Of a stretch of DNA of 64,000 nucleotides, positions 26,425-37,470 are shown in pieces. This DNA is from Adineta ricciae (taxonomy: Eukaryota; Rotifera; Eurotatoria; Adinetida; Adinetidae). Positions within the stretch are counted from its first letter, which is position 1, and the number at the start of each line of letters is the position of its first letter. The position numbers and the translations under genes are program-made. The DNA lies in assembly GCA_905250025.1 (NCBI GenBank), contig CAJNOJ010000002.1:620001-684000 (forward strand), read 5' to 3'. The notes under the pieces were generated by a model. That model saw only the letters and a list, made by a program, of their open reading frames with translations. It had not been told where the DNA came from and ran no database searches.

Positions 26425-26828
26425 ATGTCAGAAAATAGTCAGATGTCTGTACAATCTACAAATACAAACAATCCAACATCAGATGCTGTTACAGCGTCAG
26501 TTCCGTTTACACTAAAACGTTGGAATCTTGTTGGTAAGTGAAAAATCATCGATCTTGTTCACATTAGATTTTTATCAAAAGATCATTCCGTTTGTTATTA
26601 GGTATTTGGAGTTGGGATGTGGCTCATGATGTATGCGCGATATGTCGAACAGCATTGTCAGAATCATGTCTACGTTGTCAAGCAGCAAGTAATCTTCAAG
26701 AATGTGTGATTGTCTGGGGAACATGTAATCACTCATTTCATAATTGTTGCATGAGTCAATGGGTTAAACAGCGAGCACAATGTCCACTCTGTCAAACGGA
26801 CTGGGTGATCAATCGTATTGGACAATAA
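26425..26828 (+). CDS. RNF7: RBX2/RNF7 RING-box protein
   Basis: The RING subunit of cullin-RING ubiquitin ligases, which recruits the E2 enzyme to a cullin (CUL5 for the RBX2 type). Two exons, 26425-26533 and 26602-26828, join in phase 1. After a short Ser/Thr/Asn-rich N-terminus comes the cullin-binding strand FTLKRWNLVGIWSWD. The RING-H2 zinc ligands follow: CAICRTALSESCLRC, GTCNHSFHNCCMSQWV, QCPLCQTDW. The end is VINRIGQ. The CLRCQA and CCMSxWVKQ segments fit RBX2/RNF7 better than RBX1. It converges on the D-serine dehydratase-like gene with only 81 bp between stops. Confidence 0.93.
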
Positions 26829-26909
26829 CTAATTAGCTTCTACAACAGAATCTGCCTGTATTCAATGTATGTTTTTTTTAATTTGGTGAAATGAAAAAAT
26901 GATTTATTA

Positions 26910-28148
26910 TTAAAAAAATGTATCGAAAACATCAATCACTGTATACTCATTGTCAATCAGTAAGATTTTTCTCCATTTATCAAAAGTTAAACACGGATGA
27001 CAAATATTAAATGCAAGTATATCACCGACAACTAGTTTATGATCGGTTGGACAAGCTAGAAATGCATGTTGATCCATCATTTGTGTTATTTCATATGCAC
27101 TACTATCGATATCGACAGGTTTAGACCATCCAGAACGATAGTGAAGAGCAGGTATAGGAAAGCCAGCATCGAATGCTGCATCGCGTTTACCCAAACCAAT
27201 TATCGCTCGATTCGATTCGGGTATCGATTGGATATAGGCCCAAATTTGCAGTGCTGGTCGAAGAGTGCCTGTCGTACTGATTTCTTTTGCAATAGAATTG
27301 CTTTCCAGAATACGTGCTTGTGCTCGATGATATGCACCTGAATCATGTGTTAAATAACATCCTTGTCGAAGAATAACATCAACTGAAGGACCGATTTTCG
27401 TAAATTCTTCAGCAACAATATCATACCAAGCTGAACCTGCACCAGACAATATCGGTGGTAAGCGAGCTACTTGATTCGAATCTATTAAACGTTGTAAACA
27501 CGTTACTGCTCGTCGTAACATTGTTCGAATAGCTTGTTCTTCGTTAAGTACACCTTCGAACAATTCAACACCTGCGAGTGCCAAAGAATTTGAATATTTT
27601 GAAAGAGCAGATAGAAGGTGTTTTTCTTCGTCTTCATTTCGCACTCCTGTTCGACCGTTCTGAACACCGATTTCAAGTAGAACCTGTAACGGTCTCCGTT
27701 CATTATTGAAAATTTCACCTAACTGGTCAATGTTCGTCGTCGAATCGATTAAACAATAAAAATCGAAATTGGGATCGTCGTCGAGTAGTTGTTGGATGAT
27801 TTTCATGTTTGTTTTGCCGACCAATTGATTAGCCATCAATATACGACGAATACCAGCTGAATAAGCAACCTGAACTTGCTGAACAGTAGCTAATGTCAAA
27901 CCCCAAGCTCCATGTTCTAGTTGTTTATGAAATAACTGTGGTGACATCGTTGTTTTACCATGTGGCGCTAGTTTTACATTGTATTTTTCGATAAATTTTT
28001 GCATCCATTGAAGATTAAATTCAAGATTCTCAGATGAAAGTACTGCAGCTGGTAAACTGATATCCTCTCGTAATAAGTTCCATTGTTGGTAATTATCACC
28101 TATGCCTAATCCTTTGTGATAAGTCGACACAATCGACCTCGATTGCAT
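26910..28148 (-). CDS. D-serine dehydratase / D-threonine aldolase-like PLP enzyme, intronless
   Basis: A 412-residue fold-type III PLP enzyme (alanine racemase-like N-domain). It is expected to deaminate D-serine or cleave related D-hydroxy amino acids; the exact substrate is inference. The first ATG is 28146-28148; the open frame extends only 10 codons further with no ATG. The PLP lysine is K65 in KLAPHGKTTMSP. Barrel motifs include MANQLVG, LLEIGVQNGRTGV and SGAGSAWYD. The C-terminal metal pair typical of DSD/DTA enzymes is present as H384-x-C386 in NICHPCLTFDKW. It has no introns, unlike nearly all its neighbours. It lies head-to-head with another intronless gene and resembles bacterial amino-acid deaminases. 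A minus-strand AATAAA sits within 8 bp of the stop. Confidence 0.88.
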   Translation of the reverse strand: MQSRSIVSTYHKGLGIGDNYQQWNLLREDISLPAAVLSSENLEFNLQWMQKFIEKYNVKLAPHGKTTMSPQLFHKQLEHGAWGLTLATVQQVQVAYSAGIRRILMANQLVGKTNMKIIQQLLDDDPNFDFYCLIDSTTNIDQLGEIFNNERRPLQVLLEIGVQNGRTGVRNEDEEKHLLSALSKYSNSLALAGVELFEGVLNEEQAIRTMLRRAVTCLQRLIDSNQVARLPPILSGAGSAWYDIVAEEFTKIGPSVDVILRQGCYLTHDSGAYHRAQARILESNSIAKEISTTGTLRPALQIWAYIQSIPESNRAIIGLGKRDAAFDAGFPIPALHYRSGWSKPVDIDSSAYEITQMMDQHAFLACPTDHKLVVGDILAFNICHPCLTFDKWRKILLIDNEYTVIDVFDTFF

Positions 28149-28556
28149 GATAACGACGAATGTGAAGTGAAAAGACAATCATTTTCGTTTCTTTTATACT
28201 TTATCTATGAATAGATATGACGCTTTTTATCTGAATATGGATGCAATGAACAGTGTGTATTGAATGTATTTTCTCTTGAGAATCAATATGAAGATTATGA
28301 TCATAAAATGTGTGTTTACACATTGTCGAATAGTACGAACAATATCTATTGCATTGTTTATAGCCGTTCAGGTCTCTCTCCTCCTCTTCTTCCTCGTTTA
28401 CAATGAGTAATTCGTTATCAAATGCAGATTTTTTTCTCTCTCTTTTTCGTTCGTTTTTATTTCACCTACGATAAGAATAAAGGTTAGATCGAAGAGAATA
28501 AGAGCACGTTTTGTCGGCAAATAAAGCATTACCCAAAAATCAAAGCGAGAGAGAAA
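28149..28556. other. Divergent promoter region between two intronless genes
   Basis: 408 bp of AT-rich sequence shared by the D-serine dehydratase-like gene (minus) and the deformylase gene (plus). It contains a CT-rich tract at about 28374-28395. No gene lies inside. Confidence 0.6.
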
Positions 28557-29267
28557 ATGTTGAACTTGCGTCGTTGTGTTTACTCTGCTTGTTCATTGCC
28601 AAAGTCATTGTCTCGATCTGAATCTACCAATGCCTATTCAAGCAAATGGATTTCACCAAATTTATCAGAAGAGTTGAAGAAGTTTACTGCTAGAAATCCT
28701 CCCCCAGCTACTATTTGTTTGATTGGTAATCCACATTTACGTCGAAGTAATGAATTGGTTCTCAATCCTGATCATGATTTTGTTCAAGCAGCAAAACTAC
28801 GGCTTCATCGTGCTCTTGCTGATTTCCGACGTCAGAATGGTTTTGGACGTGGTATGAGTGCTTGCCAAATAGGCGTTAATTTACGTATGATTGCTCTCAA
28901 TCTGGGTTATGGGCCGTTAACACTGATTAATCCAGAAATAGTATGGTCGTCATCAGATAAGATTACAATGTGGGACGATTGTATGAGTATTCCGCATCTA
29001 CTCGTTAAAAAACAACGTGCAAAATCGATCTCTGTCGTTTATACAGATGATCAAGGCAAAAAGCAACAATGGAATAAACTTGATGTATCAATTAGTGAAT
29101 TATTACAACATGAAATGGATCATCTTGAAGGAATTCTCAATATCGATGTGCCATATAGGGATGAAGATATCAACAAGAATGAAAGTATAATTAGTATGGA
29201 TGAATATCAGAGAAACAAACATCATTATGATCAACAGGTTGATTATAAAATTGTACCAACCGTTTAA
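28557..29267 (+). CDS. Peptide deformylase, intronless, variant motifs
   Basis: A metal-dependent enzyme that removes the N-formyl group from nascent proteins, presumably in mitochondria. One uninterrupted 236-codon frame starts at ATG 28557. The first 25 or so residues (MLNLRRCVYSACSLPKSLSR) are basic and hydroxylated like a targeting peptide. Motif 1 is GMSACQ (99-104) in place of GLAAPQ. Motif 2 is DDCMS (140-144) in place of EGCLS, keeping the metal-binding Cys. Motif 3 is HEMDH (185-189), with both His ligands and the catalytic Glu. These variants resemble a bacterial and fungal deformylase subgroup more than the animal mitochondrial enzyme (recollection, not a search). AATAAA is at 29370. 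Confidence 0.87.
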   Translation: MLNLRRCVYSACSLPKSLSRSESTNAYSSKWISPNLSEELKKFTARNPPPATICLIGNPHLRRSNELVLNPDHDFVQAAKLRLHRALADFRRQNGFGRGMSACQIGVNLRMIALNLGYGPLTLINPEIVWSSSDKITMWDDCMSIPHLLVKKQRAKSISVVYTDDQGKKQQWNKLDVSISELLQHEMDHLEGILNIDVPYRDEDINKNESIISMDEYQRNKHHYDQQVDYKIVPTV

Positions 29268-31350
29268 TATATTTTATCCGTATATAATGAATTAATCTTG
29301 ATACTCCTATCATTAAACAGGAATTAAATTTTTCTTGTCAAACTTTTTTGGATGTATATCTGCTATTTAAATAAAAAACTGTTCTATACGAAAAACAATG
29401 GATTCATTTTCTTGTACTTCCAAATCATTTCTACAGGATAGTTGAGAGTGTGAGAATGCATGTAGAATGTGTAAGATGTTGATCAGAGTATTAGCGAGAA
29501 CAAAAGTAAAGTTCATGATGAATATTTGGAAATGAAAATGAACGTGAAGATCTGGACGTCGGATATCTTCGTGTCGGATTTACAATAAAGCAGATTGTAA
29601 CTGATAACGCTTGGTTTTCTAATAGATCTCGACGAACTCATCGATTCCGACTACCGGTTTTTCGGAGCATTCCTTCTGAACCTCTAAAAACGTTGAGAAC
29701 TCATATTAAAAACTAGTCCAAACTACGACGATCCGGCTACGATTCGACTTATGATTGATTTTTTCGCTTTTCGTAGCGGTTTCAAGTAGAGCTCACTATT
29801 GTCCGGTTTTTTCCGAGAGCGGCTATCACAGATCCAAAATGGCCGGATTATGCTCTCTCTCTCAGCAGTACGAAAATATTCATCATTTTTAAACGATCGC
29901 AAAATTAGATCATGTTCAAGATGCATATCTAGAAAAATTTCCCAGTGATTCATAATATTGATATATCTCTTTTTCTGATACACCTTTTCATTCGGTGTCA
30001 TTTTTTCAATCAATTTCGATCTACCGGGCAAAATGGAAAAAACCCAGCGTTTCTAATGACAAATTGCGTCGTATAAAGCAGTCCATGTTGCATAAAAAAG
30101 CAAAGTGTACACTCATACTTTGACTTTCCCCAGCGTACTTTATCATTAGAAATACTGGGAATGAGAATGAGTATTAAATATCAATGTCAAGGAAAAAGTT
30201 GCGAGGATATTAAGAGATTAATTTTAAAGTAAGATCATTTTATTTCTAATATGAATTCATAAATTTATTCTCTCTAGACTACGAAATAATGAAAAGAATG
30301 ATGACTGGTGTCAATAAATCTCTCTCATCATCTACGTTACATCGAAATAAAATTGTCTCACGGACTGTCAAAGGGTAAAAAAATCTTTCTAATATATCTT
30401 TCACTGAATAATCTATATCGATATTATACACATATGCAGGATCAAGCAATAACTTCACCTGATTTGAAGGCTGCCAGAGAAGAAATCTTCTCTCAATAAT
30501 AAAACCTATCCAGTGACAACTATTGTCCTAGATTTATCATCTGTAAACTTAGTTCTCAGGGCGCCACTCTATCAACGTCAATATAATCAGCTTTATTTCT
30601 TCGTTGTTCATTCGAGGATATCAATGATAGTTATGTAAAAGTGTTTTATTTGTATGTCAGATAAAATTTCGTTGAACGATTTATGATAAGATCATATCTT
30701 CAAGTGACTTTTCCAAATGATTAATGACAAGTATCGTCAACTGATCAGATAAAAAGTCTTTTCAAAGATCTTTTTATTAATAATTTGATAAAAACAGTTT
30801 GTTTATGATCTAAATAGGAAAAGCCAAGTACTCAACATTTCATCAAAAGAAAAGTACATGAATAGTTATTTTTTGTTTGATCATAAAAACACATTTTTCT
30901 TTAATCTGTACGAACTATTTAATTCATCAATAAACATTTTGACTCACCAGGAAAATCGCATCGGTTTATCTATTCACTTTCTCATTACTGATTTTATGAA
31001 TAACGTACACACAATTGACACTCCGTAGAATAGAACTTTATGTTTACCTTTACACATAGATTGCGATAAAAAACAGCATCTAAATCACCCAACATTAAAC
31101 ATAGTAAGAAAATTAGTTCTTAGATGTATTCTTTTCTGCTCGAACATTTGATTTTTCAGTTTTTATTTTAACACTGATTTCCACGCCCTCTATCTATCAT
31201 TTATGTCGATTTCGTATTCGACAAACAACTGGTACAATATAGCAAGTTGGAGTTTTGCAATGTTTTTTCTTTGTTTCCTTTTTTTGCCATTTCTTAATTA
31301 TTATTCTTAAATGCTCTGTTTTGTCTAGATCAGAAGTAAATCTGTAATTT
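29268..31350. other. 2.1 kb gene-free region
   Basis: AT-rich, with no recognisable exon. It holds the deformylase polyadenylation signal (29370) and an imperfect inverted repeat at 30043-30159. The 102-codon open frame on minus at 29723-30031 shows no known domain and was not accepted. The right end should hold the SKI8 promoter. Confidence 0.55.
30043..30159. repeat. 117 bp segment bounded by imperfect inverted repeats
   Basis: The left arm CCCAGCGTTTCTAATGA (30043-30059) and the right arm TCATTAGAAATACTGGG (30143-30159) are inverted repeats matching at 15 of 17 positions. The left arm's CCCAGCGT recurs directly at 30129. No flanking target-site duplication is evident. It may be a MITE remnant or a hairpin. 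Confidence 0.4.
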
Positions 31351-32734
31351 ATGCCGGAAGTGGTGAGAACAACATTTGTTGATTTTACTTAAACTAAAAT
31401 GCCTCTTTTTATTGTTTCTAGTCAGCAAAATGTGTATGTCGTCAAGACAATGGTAAGAAAACGTTGTTTGTATTGAAGTGTTAAATTTAGGTTTATCTTT
31501 CATTTGTAGCTCATGAAGATGGTATATGGGCAGGTGCTTGGACAAAAAGTTTGAAAGATGGTTCAGAACATATCATCAGTGGATCTATCGATGATAAAGT
31601 TAAAATTTGGTCGTGGTATAAGGAAAAACTTGAATTGAAATATACTTGTACAGGTCATCGACTTGGAATTGTTTCAGTCGATGTGAATCCACAAGGAACA
31701 GGTTTGCTACCTCATGACAATGATTATTCAATAAAAAATGATGTATTCCTACAATTTTTTTAGTGGCTGCAACGTGTGCATTAGATGCACAAATCAAATT
31801 ATGGGATATCGAAAGTGGCAAGCTTATTCGTGATATCGATGCTACTCCAGGTAGGTAACATTGTATTGATCGAATCACATACTTCTATGTTTATTGTTTC
31901 AGTGAATGCATGGAGTTTAGCCTTTTCCCCTGATGGTCAATATATTGCAACGGGAAGTTTTGGTGGCAAAGTTGATTTATACAATTCGGAAAGTGGTCAA
32001 AAAGAATCAACATTAGATACTCAAACAAAATTTGTGCTCAGCGCTATTTATGTAAAAGAGAAACCTTTCTCTAGTAAGAGATAAATATCTTGTTATTTTT
32101 CTAGAGTCCGGATGGTAAATTACTTGCCTGTGGTTCACAAAACGGTTTCGTCAATATCTTCGACGTGGCAACTTCAAAGCTACTACATACTATTGAAGGT
32201 TCATATCTTTGAACGTTATTCTATGTCTTACATAATATCTTTGAAATATTTCATTAGGTCACGCTATGCCTATTCGTGCTCTGTGTTTCTCACCAGATTC
32301 TCAAATACTAGCATCAGCTTCTGATGACTGTCACATTCGTCTTCATGATATGTAAATATTCCATTCATTGTATTATATATTTATTTGTTTTATTTTCGGA
32401 AATAGACATACTGCACAACCAACAACAGTGGGTACTCTATCTGGTCATAGTTCATGGGTTCTTAGCGTGGCATTTAGTTCTGATAATCAACATTTGATTT
32501 CTTCGTATGTATTACTTTTTTGATTGGATTGAAATCGATGACTTTTGAGATCTATTCTTGGTTAGATCATCGGATAAATCAGTGAAAATTTGGGACACAA
32601 AAGCAAAACGATGTGTTTATACATCAGCTGAACATTCCGATCAAGTATGGTGTGTTAGATTTAACTATTCGGGTACACAGTTCATGTCAATGTCACAAGA
32701 CAAAAGTATTCTGGTACATTCATTCAATCATTGA
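31351..32734 (+). CDS. WDR61: SKI8/WDR61 WD40-repeat protein
   Basis: A seven-bladed WD40 propeller that serves the SKI complex (cytosolic 3'-5' RNA decay with the exosome) and the PAF1 complex. The model starts at ATG 31351 (MPEV, then [17 protein letters not shown] after two short introns), which mirrors the human N-terminus. Diagnostic segments are [70 protein letters not shown] and [11 protein letters not shown]. The last blades contain [11 protein letters not shown] and [11 protein letters not shown]. It ends in [15 protein letters not shown]. About nine exons with short introns, all in phase. It converges on the NHL gene. Confidence 0.93.
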
Positions 32735-33160
32735 TGATCATTTCCATTTGAACATTGTTTGTTTTTTGTACGAATATAACTTAGGAAGAATCTTCCACGA
32801 CATACTATACCCAAGAACTAATATCATATTTATGTGTACCAAGAAAGTGGATAAGGAAATGCTGATTTTTTTCAATATGAAATATAGCTGAGTATGATAA
32901 AAAAGCAGGTGAAAGAAAATGATAGTTATGGTATTTCTTGAATACTGCGCCTAATAATTCATTGGTTGAACCTATGTTGTTAGGGCTAATTCGATATTCT
33001 ACAAGGACAGAGATTTTAAGTTTCATTGCATTTCAACATCACACTCTCAGCCTGAAGGAGAATTATCGTTTTCTTTATATATTCTTATCATAGTTTCAAA
33101 TCTATTGTTGTTAAGTGAAGAATCGGGGTGGATTAAAATCTAAATACTAAAATAACTAGG
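32735..33160. other. Convergent intergenic region
   Basis: AT-rich 3' flanks of SKI8 (plus) and the NHL gene (minus). Nothing else is recognised. Confidence 0.6.
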
Positions 33161-35776
33161 TTAGTATCCCAGCGAAACACATAAATTACTAAAACCAAAT
33201 TCCGTTCCATTCTGTGCAAGTCCATTGACAGGAGTGCCGCCTGTCGCCGTCATCATCAGCATATCTATATTTGTACAAGAACCACAATTAATACTGGTCG
33301 AGTTTGCCGTATTAAGATTAAAACTCCCAGACACTTGAACGACACCCAAGTGATAAAGATTAATGGTCCAGATTAGATTATCTCTCCAAGCAGCTACTAT
33401 TAGAATTGAATCAAAAGAAAAACTTGTACCATTAACTGATGATATTCGAACGACGCCACCACCTTGATTAGTAGCAACATATGATGAAGAACCAAGAGCT
33501 TTTGTATAGCCACTTAATGGCACTGTTGATACGTTTAGATAGTATGTATTATTCCAATTAAGACTCTCATAATTATTAGGAACAACACCTATTGTTGATG
33601 TTTGACCAGGTATGTGATCAAATGTAACGAGCGTTGTACACACTATTATTGAAATCAAAAACAATATAAGAAAATAAGTCACGGTGAATGTAGTAGAGCG
33701 AGACATACATGGTTTTGTAGTACTCGTGGTTGTAGTACTCATGCCTGTAGTAGTATTGACTGATAAAGTTGTTGTCACAGAGGCGACGTTATCTAGAATA
33801 TTTTTCGAAATGCGAAGAGTACTTTTTATTATTATCTATATCAGATTTATTTGTGGTCATTACTGGTCCTGTAGATGTGTTACTAGCGGTTGTGCTTACT
33901 ATTGCAGTAAGAACTCAGATTCAAATCAGTTGTGTCTTTAATTTCATTATCACAAAAGAAGCAGAAGGTAAGCGAAAATGCTTTGAAATCTCTTTTTTTC
34001 TTCGGCTGAAGGGGAAAAGAGTGGAATGCATTCGTTTGTCTGTCTACCTCTCTGTGGCTCGTAGAAAAAAAGTTAAATGTGAGCAATCTAAAATTACACT
34101 TCATATTTCTACTGATTAGACTTTTCAAAGTCGTCTAATAAGACAGCATTCTCGATCCTTCAAGTAGGAAAAATGAATATAAGAAGTTGCACTGTTGTTC
34201 ATTTTTAAACTTACTAATTAGTAGATCGAATTTTTGAATTCGTTTATTTCCATTGTCAGTAACAAAAATGTTTCCGTAACTATCAAACTGAATACTCCAT
34301 GGTTGTAACAACTGATTGAATGCGAAGCCAGATGAATTTGAACATCCAATTATACATCGAAAGCCATTCAAATACTGTCGAATTACACGATGATTATTCG
34401 AATCTACAATAAATAAGTAGTTATCATCATCCAAAACCAGGCTCGTTGGACAACTAAGTGATATTGTTTGATTTAATGAACCGGATCCAGCTACTGTCAT
34501 ACCAGTTAATTCACCAAATAAAAATAACTGGATTCGGTCGTTTCCGCAATCAGCAACATATAAATTGATACTTGTATCAACGAATATTCCAAAAGGATTT
34601 CGAAGTGTTGTTGCTGTTGAATCAGGAGTACCTGTGCCAGCCACAGTTGTTAAATAATTCCAATCATTTATTAATGATTTCGCAATGATTTGATGAGATT
34701 GAGTTAACGTACAATAAATTGTACGATTTATATCAATAAATATATCCGAGCATTGGTGACAAAATGTCATTCTTGATATTGAAGTTATTGCTATTGAAGA
34801 ATTTATTATCATTTCGCTTACACTTCCAAGAGAATAAAATGTATCAAGATATATCTCATCTTCATTTGTAACAAAAAGACTTGATGAATTCGTTAAATTA
34901 GTTGAAATAATTCTCGTTGATGTTGCATTATTTTCATATTGAATAATTATCTGTCCATTACTTTGGTTCAGTATATAAATCGTGTTGTTTTTATTAATGA
35001 AGATATCATATGGATATGTTCCTGTGGAGCTAATATTAGATATTGTTGTCCCATTTAGATTCCACGATGAATTTGAGAAGAATTTTGGTTGATTGTAAGA
35101 AATGGCTACAAAAGAACAGAATATACATCAGAAAGTATGTGTTATGTGTTAGCATCGTTCCAAGAGAATTAAAAACGTAATATTTACAGATATTTCTTTC
35201 TCTCTTGACTCAGATTAATTGGAAGTTAACTTTGAGCTTATACAGAAATCTATTAAATCCATGGAATGAATTCGTATATTCGCATTTTTCGACATTTTGT
35301 GTTCAAATATTTTCGTGAAGTACAACAGGCTTAAGAAGAATCTGATTTCTTGTTCAATTCAAAAATACGGCTCAACTCTGAAATAGTCAGACAGAATATA
35401 GTCATCCGAGAATGAATAACTGACTATGCGGTATGTTCAATCATACGCTCGGGTACATCCCTCTAATCGATGTACATACTTTCATGTACTAAAATGATTT
35501 ACTATAGCAACAACTTTACAGACTTGCGCTCCAATAATCATGTAATGAAAAGAATACATGAACATGAAAGTGTAAAGATATACTATAGCAGTACAGTGTT
35601 TTAAATATATCTTAATTTTGACTGTTCTACTGATTAGCTTGATATGAAAGAGATTCATTTGACTAAAAATTCAGATTTCCCATGATGTGAACAGAATGAA
35701 AGAATTTGTTGGTATACTAACCTGATATTTTTACAACGAAGCATAAAAATAAATTGAATTGACTAGTAAATAACAT
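33161..35776 (-). CDS. NHL-propeller protein with Thr-rich linker, transmembrane helix and C-terminal beta-type domain
   Basis: Exon 1 (35776 to about 35723) encodes a signal peptide (MLFTSQFNLFLCFVVKIS). After a 613 bp intron, exon 2 (about 35109-34215) encodes an NHL beta-propeller: YPYDIFINKNNTIYILN, NPFGIFVDTSINLYVADCGN, LVLDDDNYLFIVDSNNHRVI and WSIQFDSYGNIFVTDNGNKR. Exons 33935-33900 and 33792-33161 join it in phase. They give a Thr-rich stretch (VNTTTGMSTTTTSTT), a membrane helix (FTVTYFLILFLISIIVCTTL) and a roughly 150-residue domain with several N-glycosylation sequons (WNNTYYLNVS, VNGTSF, NTANST), IVAAWRDNL and GTEFGFSN. NHL membrane proteins of this kind are common in bdelloids. The two halves could be separate genes: unspliced, the NHL frame ends at 34135. 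The fusion is the phase-consistent reading. Confidence 0.65.
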
Positions 35777-37470
35777 TGCGAAGATTTCAAGTGAAAATCT
35801 GATCAAGTTTCACGATCACTCGCCTTTTTATGCCAGAGTTTTCTGTTTGTTTAGTCGTCTGGTTCCGATGATCAATAAAACGACCGGCTTTTATTTTAAT
35901 ATTTATCATTTTTATAAATGACACGGTTTCTCCGAAGAGAAAAATCATGCCTGTTGTACTTTTTACAATAAACAAAAACTCAAATTCATAGAAGGTGATG
36001 GCAAGACAGTTGTAGCAGGCCACTTCTTTTTTTTGTTATGGGACAATCGAGAACGTATCGAATGTTTCTTATATGAAAGGTATTCAAAGACAGTGTGAAT
36101 CGCTATTTATGTCGTTCACGGAACAGAGATGGGCCTATCTCGAAAATTCCTACTTCATCAATTCGTTCTGAGCTAGAAAACAATAAAAGCAACAAATATG
36201 AGAATTAAACGTTGGAATAAAAAGACTGAATGTATAATAATCGACCATGAAATGTTTTATTGAAGTATGTTTTAGAACAACACTCAGAAGCATCCAGGCA
36301 GTTTGTATCTACTTATTGTTTTTTGTTGTGGAGTATTAGTGTCAATGTTTTTACTATTCATATATATATATATATCCGAAAGTTGGTCTTCCAAATCTGA
36401 ATTTGCCTTTTATGTTGAGAATAAGATCCATAATTATCGGTTTTTTTATATATGAATTTCGAGTAAGCGTACTTTCTATTTAGTGTTTGATGAGCGTCAA
36501 TGATTTCATAAAATTTTCATGAGTTTCATATTGTCCAGGAAAAAGAACAGTGTGCCGACGAAAAGTAAACTTATGATTTTAGTCAGGGACTTTCTGACAT
36601 TTCTGACAGAATTAAAGTAAACATATGATTTAAAAAGTGTATTTACAAGGAAAGAAGCCATGTGGCAATGCTGTAGCTCAAAAGAATTGTGAATGAAAAT
36701 TGACGCTCTCTGCGGAATTCGAGATATTCTTCCGACGCATCTAAGAATATAAGATTCTCATTACATGTTGGAAACACCTGCACATAAGATAGAGATCAAG
36801 TAAATTGTCTACCTATTAATAAAGATATAACTTACTAAATTCACGAAACGTGTCATATTCAGGGTGCTTTGATAATTCGTACAAAACAGAATATCCCTAA
36901 GACGCACGATTTCACGTCAACGTCTCGAATGAAAAGATTATTTGAATCAATCGACATACGAAGATAGAACTCTTGGAATCCCATCTGCTTGTCGGTAATT
37001 GCTGTAGACACATCTCAAATATGCGTGCATGTCGTCAAATAACAGACAAGTGGATATACGTATCGATATCACTCTACCATAATAAGATCTATAATAGATA
37101 TATACAGTTTTTAACTACAATTTATGATACATGAGCATGTTGCAAGCTTTTTTCATAGACTCGTGTACGGATAGTTTCTTTGGCAAACACATATCCGTAA
37201 AGTAGCGCCACCAAAAAAGCAAATTCTTAACACTCTTCCTTAACAAAGGGTATCAAGAGAGAAAGTCTCCTGTATGAAATCTCTCAGTACAACTTGACTA
37301 TTGAAGATGATTAGTTTTGTACGAAAATAAAATCGTCGATATGATTCGTTTTTCGAGGATGAATACTAACCAATGAAATTTGACTGATGACTCATACGGT
37401 GTGTATCTAGCGATGTGGGTAGTGGATTCCATAAGAGAATCAATTTCCATAGTATTAATCGAGATTAAGT
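35777..37470. other. 1.7 kb gene-free region
   Basis: Divergent upstream regions of the NHL gene and mL37. It has a short (TA)n run near 36360 and no supported exon. A 78-codon minus-strand open frame (35787-36023) has no recognisable feature. Confidence 0.55.

Noticed and set aside
29723..30031. 102-codon minus-strand open frame
   Set aside because: No recognisable domain, no splice partners, and it overlaps AT-rich intergenic sequence.
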